The position numbers and the translations under genes were made by a program. Under the pieces are notes generated by a model. It was given only the letters and a program-made list of their open reading frames with translations, was not told the origin of the DNA and ran no database searches. From the NCBI GenBank assembly GCA_937894795.1, contig CALCQV010000150.1, forward strand, positions 1-13,947: a stretch of 13,947 nt of DNA, written 5' to 3'. The stretch comes from an uncultured Bacteroidales bacterium. GTDB taxonomy: Bacteria > Bacteroidota > Bacteroidia > Bacteroidales > Lentimicrobiaceae. Every line of letters starts with the position of its first letter. Position 1 is the first letter of the stretch. Of the stretch, positions 8,394 to 13,947 are shown piece by piece.

Positions 8394-9623
8394 TTAAGCT
8401 ACACGAAGCTTCGACTGACTGATTTTACTTAACTTCTTTTCAGCATAGGGTAAGGTGAGTTTAAACTCACGAACATTCTGGTCAGAAGGGAATTCAAACA
8501 TAGCATCGGTAAGAATGGTTTCCATTATTGACCTCAATCCACGGGCACCCAGTTTGAATTCAATGGCTTTGTCGACAATAAACTCATAAACAGGTTCACT
8601 GATGGTGAATTTGATTCCATCAAGCTCAAACAACTGTGTAAACTGCTTGACGAGTGAATTTTTGGGTTCAGTAAGTATGCGACGCAGGGCTTCCTTATCC
8701 AACGGACTAAGGTAGGTTACCACAGGCATACGTCCTACCAATTCCGGTATCAGACCAAAGCTTTTCAGATCTTGTGGAGCAATATACTGAAGCAGGTTGT
8801 TCTTGTCAATTTCCTGTTCCTTGGCAGCCACATATCCCATAATATTAGCCTGGATACGTGAGGCAATCTTCTTCTCGATGCCGTCAAATGCTCCACCTGC
8901 AATAAACAGAATATTCTGGGTGTTTATCTGAATCATTCTTTGCTCAGGATGTTTTCTGCCACCCTGAGGCGGAACATTTACCACGGCTCCTTCCAGCAGT
9001 TTAAGCAATGCCTGTTGCACTCCTTCGCCTGATACATCCCTGGTAATGGAAGGATTATCACTCTTACGGGCTATTTTATCAATCTCATCAATGAATACAA
9101 TCCCCTTTTCGGCTGCAGCAACATCATAATCAGCCGCCTGCAAAAGTCTCGATAATATGCTTTCAACATCCTCACCCACATAACCGGCCTCGGTTAAAAC
9201 CGTAGCATCAGCAATACAGAAAGGAACATTGAGCAATTTGGCAATGGTACGGGCAAGCAATGTTTTTCCCGTACCGGTGGCACCAATAAGTATAAGATTT
9301 GATTTCTCAATCTCTACATCCTCCGTCTTGGCTGAAGGGTGATTGATCCTCTTGTAGTGATTATAAACGGCAACCGACAGAATTTTCTTGGCATCATCCT
9401 GACCAATCACATACTGATCAAGATACGCTTTGATTTCAGCCGGCTTATGCAGCTTAATCCTGGCAAAATCCTTCTCTCTGCTTGATTTGGATTCCTCCTG
9501 AATGATGTCTTCCGCCTGTTCAACGCAGTAATTGCAAATATGGGCATCCAAACCTGAAATCAGCATATTTGTTTCACTACGGGGTCTTCCGCAAAATGAA
9601 CATCTTTCTTCCTTTTTCGGCAT
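8394..9623 (-). CDS. clpX: ATP-dependent Clp protease ATP-binding subunit ClpX
   Basis: AAA+ unfoldase that recognises tagged substrates, unfolds them with ATP and feeds them to ClpP. The N-terminal zinc domain has Cys8, Cys11, Cys30 and Cys33. The ATPase domain has Walker A GATGTGKT (114-121), the pore-1 loop GYVGE (147-151), Walker B VFIDEID (176-182) and the RKH loop (223-225), and the C-terminal small domain carries sensor 2 in LGARGLRSI. An IGF-type loop for docking on ClpP should lie around 240-275. Length of 409 residues is normal and all key residues are intact. It lies 39 bp downstream of clpP on the same strand, the usual arrangement. Confidence 0.98.
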   Translation of the reverse strand: MPKKEERCSFCGRPRSETNMLISGLDAHICNYCVEQAEDIIQEESKSSREKDFARIKLHKPAEIKAYLDQYVIGQDDAKKILSVAVYNHYKRINHPSAKTEDVEIEKSNLILIGATGTGKTLLARTIAKLLNVPFCIADATVLTEAGYVGEDVESILSRLLQAADYDVAAAEKGIVFIDEIDKIARKSDNPSITRDVSGEGVQQALLKLLEGAVVNVPPQGGRKHPEQRMIQINTQNILFIAGGAFDGIEKKIASRIQANIMGYVAAKEQEIDKNNLLQYIAPQDLKSFGLIPELVGRMPVVTYLSPLDKEALRRILTEPKNSLVKQFTQLFELDGIKFTISEPVYEFIVDKAIEFKLGARGLRSIMETILTDAMFEFPSDQNVREFKLTLPYAEKKLSKISQSKLRVA

Positions 9624-9662
9624 AATGTTATTTTATAAGATACAAAACCAATGATGGTGTTG

Positions 9663-10337
9663 TTATTTTTTAGGCCTTAACAGAACCTCGTCAATCATAC
9701 CATACTCTTTTGCCTCTTCCGAAGTCATCCAGTAGTCACGGTCAGAATCTTTCTCAATTTTCTTGAATGTCTGTCCTGAATGATCTGCTATGATATCATA
9801 AAGTTCTTTCTTCATTTTCAGAATCTCACGTGCAGTGATTTCAATATCTGAAGCCTGTCCCTGTGCTCCACCCATCGGCTGATGAATTAAGATACGGGAG
9901 TGCTTGAGAGCAGTACGCTTGCCCTTGGTACCGGCGCAAAGCAATACGGCACCCATGGATGCTGCCATACCGGTACAGATGGTGGCAACATCAGGTGATA
10001 TGTACTGCATGGTGTCATATATTCCTAATCCGGCATAAACACTGCCTCCCGGTGTATTCAGATATATCTGTATATCTTTCTTTGAATCAACCGACTCTAG
10101 AAACAATAGCTGTGCCTGAATAATATTAGCCACGTAATCATCAATGGGTACTCCAAGGAATATAATCCTGTCCATCATCAAACGGGAGAATACATCCATT
10201 GTCGCTATATTCAACTGGCGCTCCTCAATAATGGTGGGTGAAATGTAACCAGTAGCAATTGATTGATATTTGCGCAGTGTTGTACTGTTTATACCAAGGT
10301 GCTTGGTAGCAAACTTGTTGAATTCATTATTGTCCAT
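9663..10337 (-). CDS. clpP: ATP-dependent Clp protease proteolytic subunit ClpP
   Basis: Serine protease that forms the double-ring degradation chamber served by ClpX. The catalytic triad reads as Ser127 (GMAASMGA), His152 (ILIHQP) and Asp201 (DSDRDYWM). The oxyanion-region NTPGGSVYAGLGIYD and the end motif SEEAKEYGMIDEVL are typical. The 224 residues include an N-terminal extension of about 25 residues before the usual mature start, probably a propeptide as in other ClpPs. It starts 7 bp after the tig stop, so the two are co-transcribed. Confidence 0.98.
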   Translation of the reverse strand: MDNNEFNKFATKHLGINSTTLRKYQSIATGYISPTIIEERQLNIATMDVFSRLMMDRIIFLGVPIDDYVANIIQAQLLFLESVDSKKDIQIYLNTPGGSVYAGLGIYDTMQYISPDVATICTGMAASMGAVLLCAGTKGKRTALKHSRILIHQPMGGAQGQASDIEITAREILKMKKELYDIIADHSGQTFKKIEKDSDRDYWMTSEEAKEYGMIDEVLLRPKK

Positions 10338-10344
10338 AGTTTCC

Positions 10345-11697
10345 TTATTTGGATGAGGCCATTTTCAAAAAGTCCTCATAACTTAAATTTTCTTCTTTTG
10401 CCTGAATCTTATCTTTCAATAAGTCTATCAGTTTTTTCTCAAACAATTGATTACGAATCCTGCCGGCATCTTCCTTATTCTTCATGAATGAGTCAGCAAT
10501 GCCATCAATACGCATCTTTGTCTCCTCATCCATTTCTTCAGAACCCGGCCGGCGGAAGTATCCTCTGAAAACATCCTTCACCTCCTCATCTGACACCCCA
10601 ATATTATGTTCTGTCACTAACCTGTTCTCTATTAATTGCCAGCGTAATGAACGGCCATAACCTTCATAATCACGCTCAACATCTTCAGCTGTCAGCTTAT
10701 CAGGATTTGTTTCAACCAACCATCTTTTAACAAACTCATCAGGCAATGCTATATTTGAACTCTCAATCAGCGCTTCCAATGCATCATTGAAGAATTTGCG
10801 GTCAGACTCGGCAACAAACGACTGGTTAGCCTCTTGTTTGATCTTTTCCAGCATTTCAGCTTCACTCTTTATCTCCGCTCCCGGGAATATCTTCTCGTAA
10901 AACTCTTCATTCATTTCTGCCGGTATCATCCTATTGATAGCAGTGATTGTGAAATTATATACTGATGATGCATCTGCAGCAACCTCGGCAGTAACTCCCA
11001 ACATTGTTGCTTTCTCATCATTGGTTACGGTATACTTACCGGTATCCACTTTAATCACTGAACCAGCAGTGCTTCCTATAAGTGAATTCAGAATTTCCTC
11101 GTCCTTTATAGTGGCAGTATTTATAGTACCTGAAGTAGCCAATCCATTCTCTTTAATAGAACCATCCTCATTCAGTTCAATAAAATCGCCTTTGATCAAA
11201 TCATTCTTTTCAACTTTATCCACTTCTGTCATTTCTCCCTGCCTCTGTCGGATATCTGCCATATAGTCAGTTGCCATTTTGTCAGATGCAGTAATTTTAT
11301 AGTAAGTAACACCCAGATCAGGTGATAGTTTAACTTCGAATGAAGGAGAATAGGCCAGGTCAAAATAGAAGCTCATATTCTGTGCTGTTGAGAAATCAAA
11401 CTGCTCAGTTTTCTCAGTATTGGCAAGTGGATTACCCAGCAGTTGAATATTATTTTCCTTGATATAATTATCGAGGGCATCGCTCAGTAGTTTATTGATT
11501 TCGTCGGCAGTAGCAGCCTGTCCGTACATTTTCTTTGTAAGGCCAAAGGGCACCTTGCCGGGTCTGAAACCAGGCATCTGGGCTTTTCTCTGATAGTCTC
11601 TGAGTACTTTATTTACATTCTCCTCATAGTCCGATGTTTGCAGATCAATTTTAAGGGTTGCGGTCAGGTCGCCTGTTTTCTGAAGTTCAATATTCAT
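10345..11697 (-). CDS. tig: Trigger factor (ribosome-associated chaperone)
   Basis: Binds nascent chains at the ribosome exit tunnel and helps them fold. The N-terminal domain holds the ribosome-binding signature GFRPGKVP (residues 43-50). The middle part (about 145-245), where the FKBP-like prolyl isomerase domain sits, is divergent and I cannot recognise the isomerase active-site residues, a state often seen in this phylum. The rest is a helical C-terminal chaperone domain with MNEEFYEKIFP at its start and many charged residues. The 450-residue length is normal. It is the first gene of a tig-clpP-clpX unit and has a good promoter element at 11756-11763, about 60 bp upstream of the start. 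Confidence 0.95.
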   Translation of the reverse strand: MNIELQKTGDLTATLKIDLQTSDYEENVNKVLRDYQRKAQMPGFRPGKVPFGLTKKMYGQAATADEINKLLSDALDNYIKENNIQLLGNPLANTEKTEQFDFSTAQNMSFYFDLAYSPSFEVKLSPDLGVTYYKITASDKMATDYMADIRQRQGEMTEVDKVEKNDLIKGDFIELNEDGSIKENGLATSGTINTATIKDEEILNSLIGSTAGSVIKVDTGKYTVTNDEKATMLGVTAEVAADASSVYNFTITAINRMIPAEMNEEFYEKIFPGAEIKSEAEMLEKIKQEANQSFVAESDRKFFNDALEALIESSNIALPDEFVKRWLVETNPDKLTAEDVERDYEGYGRSLRWQLIENRLVTEHNIGVSDEEVKDVFRGYFRRPGSEEMDEETKMRIDGIADSFMKNKEDAGRIRNQLFEKKLIDLLKDKIQAKEENLSYEDFLKMASSK

Positions 11698-11720
11698 TTT
11701 AATGTTAATATAGATTAATG

Positions 11721-11738
11721 TAACGTGGTTCTAACGTG
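11721..11738. repeat. Short direct repeat in the tig 5' leader
   Basis: TAACGTG occurs at 11721-11727 and again at 11732-11738, 11 bp start to start (one helical turn). It lies between the predicted tig transcription start and the start codon. It might be a binding site on the DNA, or chance; weak. Confidence 0.25.
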
Positions 11739-11755
11739 TATAATAAACGATTGCG

Positions 11756-11785
11756 CAAAGATAATCAATATATTTTGTTTTAAAC
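11756..11785 (-). promoter_or_regulatory. Promoter for tig-clpP-clpX
   Basis: On the minus strand TATCTTTG (11763-11756) matches the Bacteroidota -7 element TAnnTTTG exactly. About 18 nt upstream is TTTA in place of TTTG, so the -33 box is weak. Transcription should start near 11749, giving a leader of about 50 nt. The promoter follows directly after the stop of the DUF4342 gene. Confidence 0.6.
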
Positions 11786-11789
11786 ACTT

Positions 11790-12023
11790 TCAGTCTTTAC
11801 GGACCACTTCAATGGTGAAATTGGCCGCCAATGCTGCCAGTGCCCCAACAGCAGCAAGTACCGGAGCAAAAACCGCACCAATAACTCCTATAGTAACAGG
11901 AATTTCAAGGTACACTTTACCCTCTTCATTTTTAATAATGATTCGGCTGATGTTACCATCGTGGATCAACTGCTTTATCTTAGAAAGCAGCTCCTCCCCT
12001 TTTACTTTAAATTCGTTTTCCAT
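11790..12023 (-). CDS. DUF4342 family small protein
   Basis: Small protein of unknown function. From the ATG at 12023 it is 77 residues; the frame continues upstream to 12086, but MENEFKVKGEELLSKIKQL is the usual beginning of the family, so I prefer the later start. The sequence shows a helical charged start, then GNISRIIIKNEEGKVYLEIP, then a hydrophobic Gly/Ala-rich segment (TIGVIGAVFAPVLAAVGALA, about residues 44-63) that could span or associate with the membrane, and a short basic tail. It lies 92 bp upstream of tig on the same strand; read-through is possible, but tig has its own promoter. What it does cannot be said from sequence. Confidence 0.8.
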   Translation of the reverse strand: MENEFKVKGEELLSKIKQLIHDGNISRIIIKNEEGKVYLEIPVTIGVIGAVFAPVLAAVGALAALAANFTIEVVRKD

Positions 12024-12043
12024 GGTTACCAATTTGAAGGTTA

Positions 12044-12073
12044 TAAAATTACGATCGTTCACCTGTCGGTAAA
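12044..12073 (-). promoter_or_regulatory. Possible promoter for the DUF4342 gene
   Basis: On the minus strand TAATTTTA (12051-12044) differs from TAnnTTTG at one defined position, and TTT (12073-12071) lies 19 nt upstream. The start would be close to 12037, leaving a leader of about 15 nt before the preferred ATG at 12023. It lies inside the longer alternative reading frame, which argues for the shorter one. Confidence 0.35.
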
Positions 12074-12341
12074 TGACATTTAGCAATTAAGAATCACCAC
12101 TAACAAATTTCGTGCAATTCCTGTTTTGTGCCAAACAGGTATGCTATCTTGTAACAAATGGCAGATGGTGGTATTATCACTTAAAGTTAATCCTTTTATA
12201 ATCATCAAACAATATTAATAGGGAGCTGTAAATGCTATATCATGTTGATTCGGAATAAGCGTTACAACAATTTAAGAATGTCAATAGAATCATTCATATT
12301 GACGCTCTATAAAACCATGAATATAAATACATTATAGAACT

Positions 12342-12383
12342 CAGATTACGCAAATCCAGATCATGCAGATTACACAACAGATC
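12342..12383. repeat. Degenerate CAGATTA-type repeat remnant
   Basis: Four imperfect copies of CAGATTA/CAGATCA/CAGATC lie in 42 bases. Arrays built from units such as GCAGATTACGCAGATTA are seen in other Bacteroidota genomes between genes; here only a short, degenerate one is left. Function unknown. Confidence 0.35.
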
Positions 12384-12419
12384 TTTCTAAAGAGTCAGCT
12401 GAAAGATTATGATGGCATG

Positions 12420-12521
12420 TAATAGAGGTTAGTGTATCTGTTTAACTGAGAGGTGATAATATTCTATTATATTAATATTATTAGAATATAGGCTCTCTTA
12501 TTATGACTAACCTCACTATTA
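12420..12521. repeat. Nested inverted repeat, about 100 bp
   Basis: Arms pair in nested order: TAATA 12420-12424 with 12517-12521, GAGGTTAGT 12425-12433 with ACTAACCTC 12506-12514, GAGAG 12448-12452 with CTCTC 12493-12497, and ATATTCTA 12459-12466 with TAGAATAT 12482-12489, around a centre that includes the perfect palindrome ATATTAATAT (12469-12478). It could extrude as a cruciform or fold as RNA, or be a remnant of a small mobile element. No poly-T tract follows directly, so it is not a simple terminator. Confidence 0.6.
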
Positions 12522-12543
12522 GAATAATTTATATAAATATCTA

Positions 12544-12573
12544 TTGACTTTTCTTTTTTTTTGACTATCTTAG
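12544..12573 (+). promoter_or_regulatory. Bacteroidota promoter with T9 in its spacer
   Basis: TTG (12544-12546), 19 nt, TATCTTAG (12566-12573) fits the TTTG/TAnnTTTG promoter with one mismatch in the -7 box. The spacer carries nine T in a row (12554-12562). Start would be near 12580, ten bases before an ATG at 12590 and about 265 bases before the small secreted protein gene at 12845. No better promoter was found closer to that gene, so this is its most likely source of transcription. Confidence 0.55.
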
Positions 12574-12589
12574 CATCAATATTTTCATT

Positions 12590-12667
12590 ATGGAAGATAT
12601 CCTTAGGCACATAGCAAAATTAATATGTAGTCCTTTTCTACTAAATCTCAAAAAGATATTTTTTTAG
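12590..12667 (+). CDS. Possible 25-residue leader peptide or broken small gene
   Basis: The ATG lies about ten bases after the predicted transcription start. The encoded peptide begins MEDILRHIAKLICSPF, is hydrophobic and basic, and stops at a TAG within the T7-A-G9 tract (12659-12675). If one base of that tract were lost, the frame would stay open to the TAA at 12780-12782, giving about 63 residues ending YFAQPVVVDVPP. Neither version resembles a family I know. It may be a leader peptide, a phase-variable small gene, or a chance frame; the promoter position is the only support that it is translated. Confidence 0.25.
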   Translation: MEDILRHIAKLICSPFLLNLKKIFF

Positions 12668-12713
12668 GGGGGGGGTAGAAATCCCACTTTTATTTACCTT
12701 TAAAAATCATCCT

Positions 12714-12774
12714 GCACATCCCTTCCCTTTCAAAGGTTCTAGGTATTTTGCCCAACCTGTGGTAGTGGATGTGC
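12714..12774 (+). other. Potential structured leader upstream of the small secreted protein
   Basis: GCACATCC (12714-12721) is perfectly complementary to GGATGTGC (12767-12774), enclosing a smaller CCTT/AAGG stem at 12726-12736 and an AGGT/ACCT pairing. If transcribed from the upstream promoter this would form a folded element about 70 bases before the start codon at 12845. No known riboswitch is recognised. Confidence 0.3.
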
Positions 12775-12844
12775 CTCCGTAAATAGCCTATTTGAATGAA
12801 GCTAAAAGTTAACAATCTCATTTAAACATAGAATAAAAAACAAA

Positions 12845-13099
12845 ATGAAGAAGATAATCATTTTAACTGCCGCAAACCTTGCAGTAATTATAACCATTTT
12901 ATTCGTTAATCCATTTCAAGCATCTTCAACCGATATACCTAAGACCTTTAGCGATGCTTGGTATTATTGTGATGGATATCCTCCTCCTTCCTGCAATTGC
13001 TCATATTTGGAACATGATTGCTGGTCACCTGGACCATATCCGACATGTGTTGAATCAGCATGTACTCTAACCTCTAATATAGAAGGGCATACGAATTAG
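12845..13099 (+). CDS. Small secreted cysteine-rich protein (NVEALA-like position)
   Basis: 84 residues. Residues 1 to about 27 form a signal peptide (two Lys, a long hydrophobic core, then NPFQASS). The remainder has six cysteines (42, 50, 52, 59, 68, 73) and many Pro, Tyr and Gly, suggesting a small disulfide-bonded exported peptide. In Bacteroidota, short secreted proteins of the NVEALA family, with a Cys-rich end, are commonly encoded just before a 6-bladed beta-propeller lipoprotein, which is exactly the arrangement here. The NVEALA motif itself is not present; its place is taken by a segment around FSDAWYYCDG. Assignment to the family is therefore by size, layout and neighbour only. Translation starts after an A-rich stretch (AAAAAACAAA). 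Function is unknown; a role as substrate or partner of the propeller protein is inference. Confidence 0.7.
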   Translation: MKKIIILTAANLAVIITILFVNPFQASSTDIPKTFSDAWYYCDGYPPPSCNCSYLEHDCWSPGPYPTCVESACTLTSNIEGHTN

Positions 13100-13101
13100 C
13101 C

Positions 13102-13127
13102 GGGACTGTCGAGAAATCGGCAGTCTC
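13102..13127 (+). terminator. Strong hairpin between the peptide and propeller genes
   Basis: A 10-bp stem (13102-13111 with 13118-13127, including two G-T wobbles) closes a 6-base loop AGAAAT. It begins two bases after the stop of the small protein gene and lies 21 bases before the next start. There is no poly-T tract after it, so it is more likely a partial terminator or an mRNA-end stabiliser than a full terminator. Confidence 0.55.
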
Positions 13128-13147
13128 AAAGCTATAATATTTAGCGT

Positions 13148-13897
13148 ATGAAAAAAATAATCGCAATAGCATTTATTATTGTTCTATTTTCATCTTGTAA
13201 TCGCAATAGCAACAAGTATGATCAGTCCGACATTTTCAATAGAACCTTAAGCATCAAAACATCTAAAAATAATGATTGCAAAATTTGGGATGAGCTTACT
13301 GAAGATATAGAGTTTGTTCCTTTAGAAACAAATGATTCATGTTTGATTGATGAAATAAGCAAAGTCCTAATTGCAAAGAATCGTATTCTTATTCTTACAA
13401 TGCATGAGGATATATTCGTTTTTAATGAAATGGGACAATTTATTAAAAAGGTTGGTACAAAAGGGAAAGGACCATTAGAAATATTAAAACCGTTCGATAT
13501 AAGTATATCTATAGATAATTATCTTTATATTCTAGATGTTGGAAAGATAATTAAAAGTGACCTAAATGGAAATATACTCAGTGAAAAATATCTTAATAAT
13601 GATTACTTAGGGAGTAATCCAGTTAATTTATATGTTTATGATGATCTTCACATGTTCGCTTGGAAGACTGCTACATCGCCTTTACTTGAGACCCATCCGT
13701 ATCATTTATTTGCATTTAATGATAAATTTAAAAATTCACAAGAACAAATCCCTTATTCGCATTTTTCGTTGTCAGTAGTAAATCGCTTTAGTCAATGTGG
13801 TTACGGTCAAGTTGCAATCGCACCTAACGATTTGAATGATACAATATACTGTATCAAAAATGGTGAAATTAAACCAACTTTTGTTATTGATATGTAA
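13148..13897 (+). pseudogene. 6-bladed beta-propeller lipoprotein, truncated
   Basis: The 249-residue product starts with a lipoprotein signal (LFSSC, acceptor Cys17), so it would be anchored in the envelope. The body looks like the Bacteroidota 6-bladed beta-propeller family: EFVPLETNDSCLIDEISKV, then ILTMHEDIFVFNEMGQFIKKVG, GKGPLEIL, YLYILDVG and NDTIYCIKNGEIKPTFVID. In relatives, as I recall them, the last motif is followed by DFGK-like sequence and more than 100 further residues (total about 370-400). Here it ends with a TAA at 13895-13897 right after FVIDM. The other two forward frames also close soon (TAA at 13929-13931, TGA at 13942-13944), and none reads like the missing part. This suggests a real loss of the 3' end by deletion or rearrangement rather than a single frameshift. 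A functional short form cannot be excluded. It is paired with the small secreted protein upstream. Confidence 0.65.
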
Positions 13898-13947
13898 ATC
13901 GTCAGCTAACTGTTTACCAGCAAATTTATAATTTTAAGGTGTGATTA

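Larger units (their letters stand above)
12087..12844. other. 758-bp AT-rich intergenic region without a convincing gene
   Basis: No family-recognisable coding region is seen on either strand. It contains a 7-bp hairpin at 12120-12139 (CCTGTTT/AAACAGG), a 7-bp stem at 12280-12286 with 12297-12303 (GTCAATA/TATTGAC), a short run of CAGATTA/CAGATCA-like units at 12342-12383, a large nested inverted repeat at 12420-12521, a promoter at 12544-12573, a 25-codon ORF at 12590-12667 ending in a G9 tract, and an 8-bp long-range stem at 12714-12721 with 12767-12774. The density of short repeats suggests accessory DNA that has been remodelled, in contrast to the housekeeping block to its left. Confidence 0.7.

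Noticed and set aside
12120..12139. 7-bp hairpin CCTGTTT/AAACAGG as an operator or terminator
   Set aside because: No nearby gene end or well-placed promoter; the only element downstream, TATCTTGT, fits the -7 consensus poorly and the spacing is too short.
12425..12514. Invertible promoter flanked by inverted repeats
   Set aside because: The 9-bp repeats enclose only 72 bases with no TAnnTTTG-type element in either orientation, the plausible promoter lies outside, and no invertase gene is nearby.
12743..12796. Plus-strand frame reading VFCPTCGSGC, like the zinc ribbon of a transposase or similar protein
   Set aside because: Only 18 codons between two stops, no start codon and no recognisable sequence upstream; too little to call a gene remnant.
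12087..12844. CRISPR array, tRNA or other standard RNA gene
   Set aside because: Repeats are too short and irregular for CRISPR and no cloverleaf or known RNA signature was seen.

Overview
The window looks like chromosome from a Bacteroidota bacterium, probably Bacteroidales or a close relative. The signs are an AT-rich sequence, A-rich gene starts instead of Shine-Dalgarno boxes, Bacteroidota-type promoters (TTTG/TTG, about 19 nt, TAnnTTTG), proteins typical of the phylum (DUF4294, DUF4342, a small secreted Cys-rich protein next to a 6-bladed beta-propeller lipoprotein) and a tig-clpP-clpX order.

Positions 1-3377 (minus strand) hold a homogentisate route for tyrosine breakdown, transcribed hmgA, hppD, fahA. 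fahA runs off the left edge. Together they turn 4-hydroxyphenylpyruvate into homogentisate, then maleylacetoacetate, and finally split fumarylacetoacetate into fumarate and acetoacetate. Two of the steps use O2, so the host meets oxygen. No maleylacetoacetate isomerase is visible here. Two copies of an 11-bp repeat, one of them palindromic, lie upstream of hmgA and could be an operator.

Positions 3557-7616: pcm (minus) is divergent from a Gfo/Idh/MocA oxidoreductase, followed on the plus strand by a lipoprotein of unknown function that overlaps (ATGA) a polyprenyl-phosphate sugar phosphotransferase. The oxidoreductase seems to have lost a block of about 25-30 residues between two FNP motifs.

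Positions 7743-12023 (minus) are a protein quality-control block: trigger factor, ClpP, ClpX and a DUF4294 protein, with a DUF4342 gene upstream. A good -7 element (TATCTTTG) precedes tig.

Positions 12087-12844 have no convincing gene but are rich in structure: a nested inverted repeat of about 100 bp, a Bacteroidota promoter whose spacer carries T9, a 25-codon ORF that ends at a G9 tract, and a potential leader stem. This leads to a small secreted six-cysteine protein (12845-13099), a strong hairpin, and a beta-propeller lipoprotein (13148-13897) that stops early, with all three forward frames closing before the window ends. This right-hand region is the most unusual part of the window.
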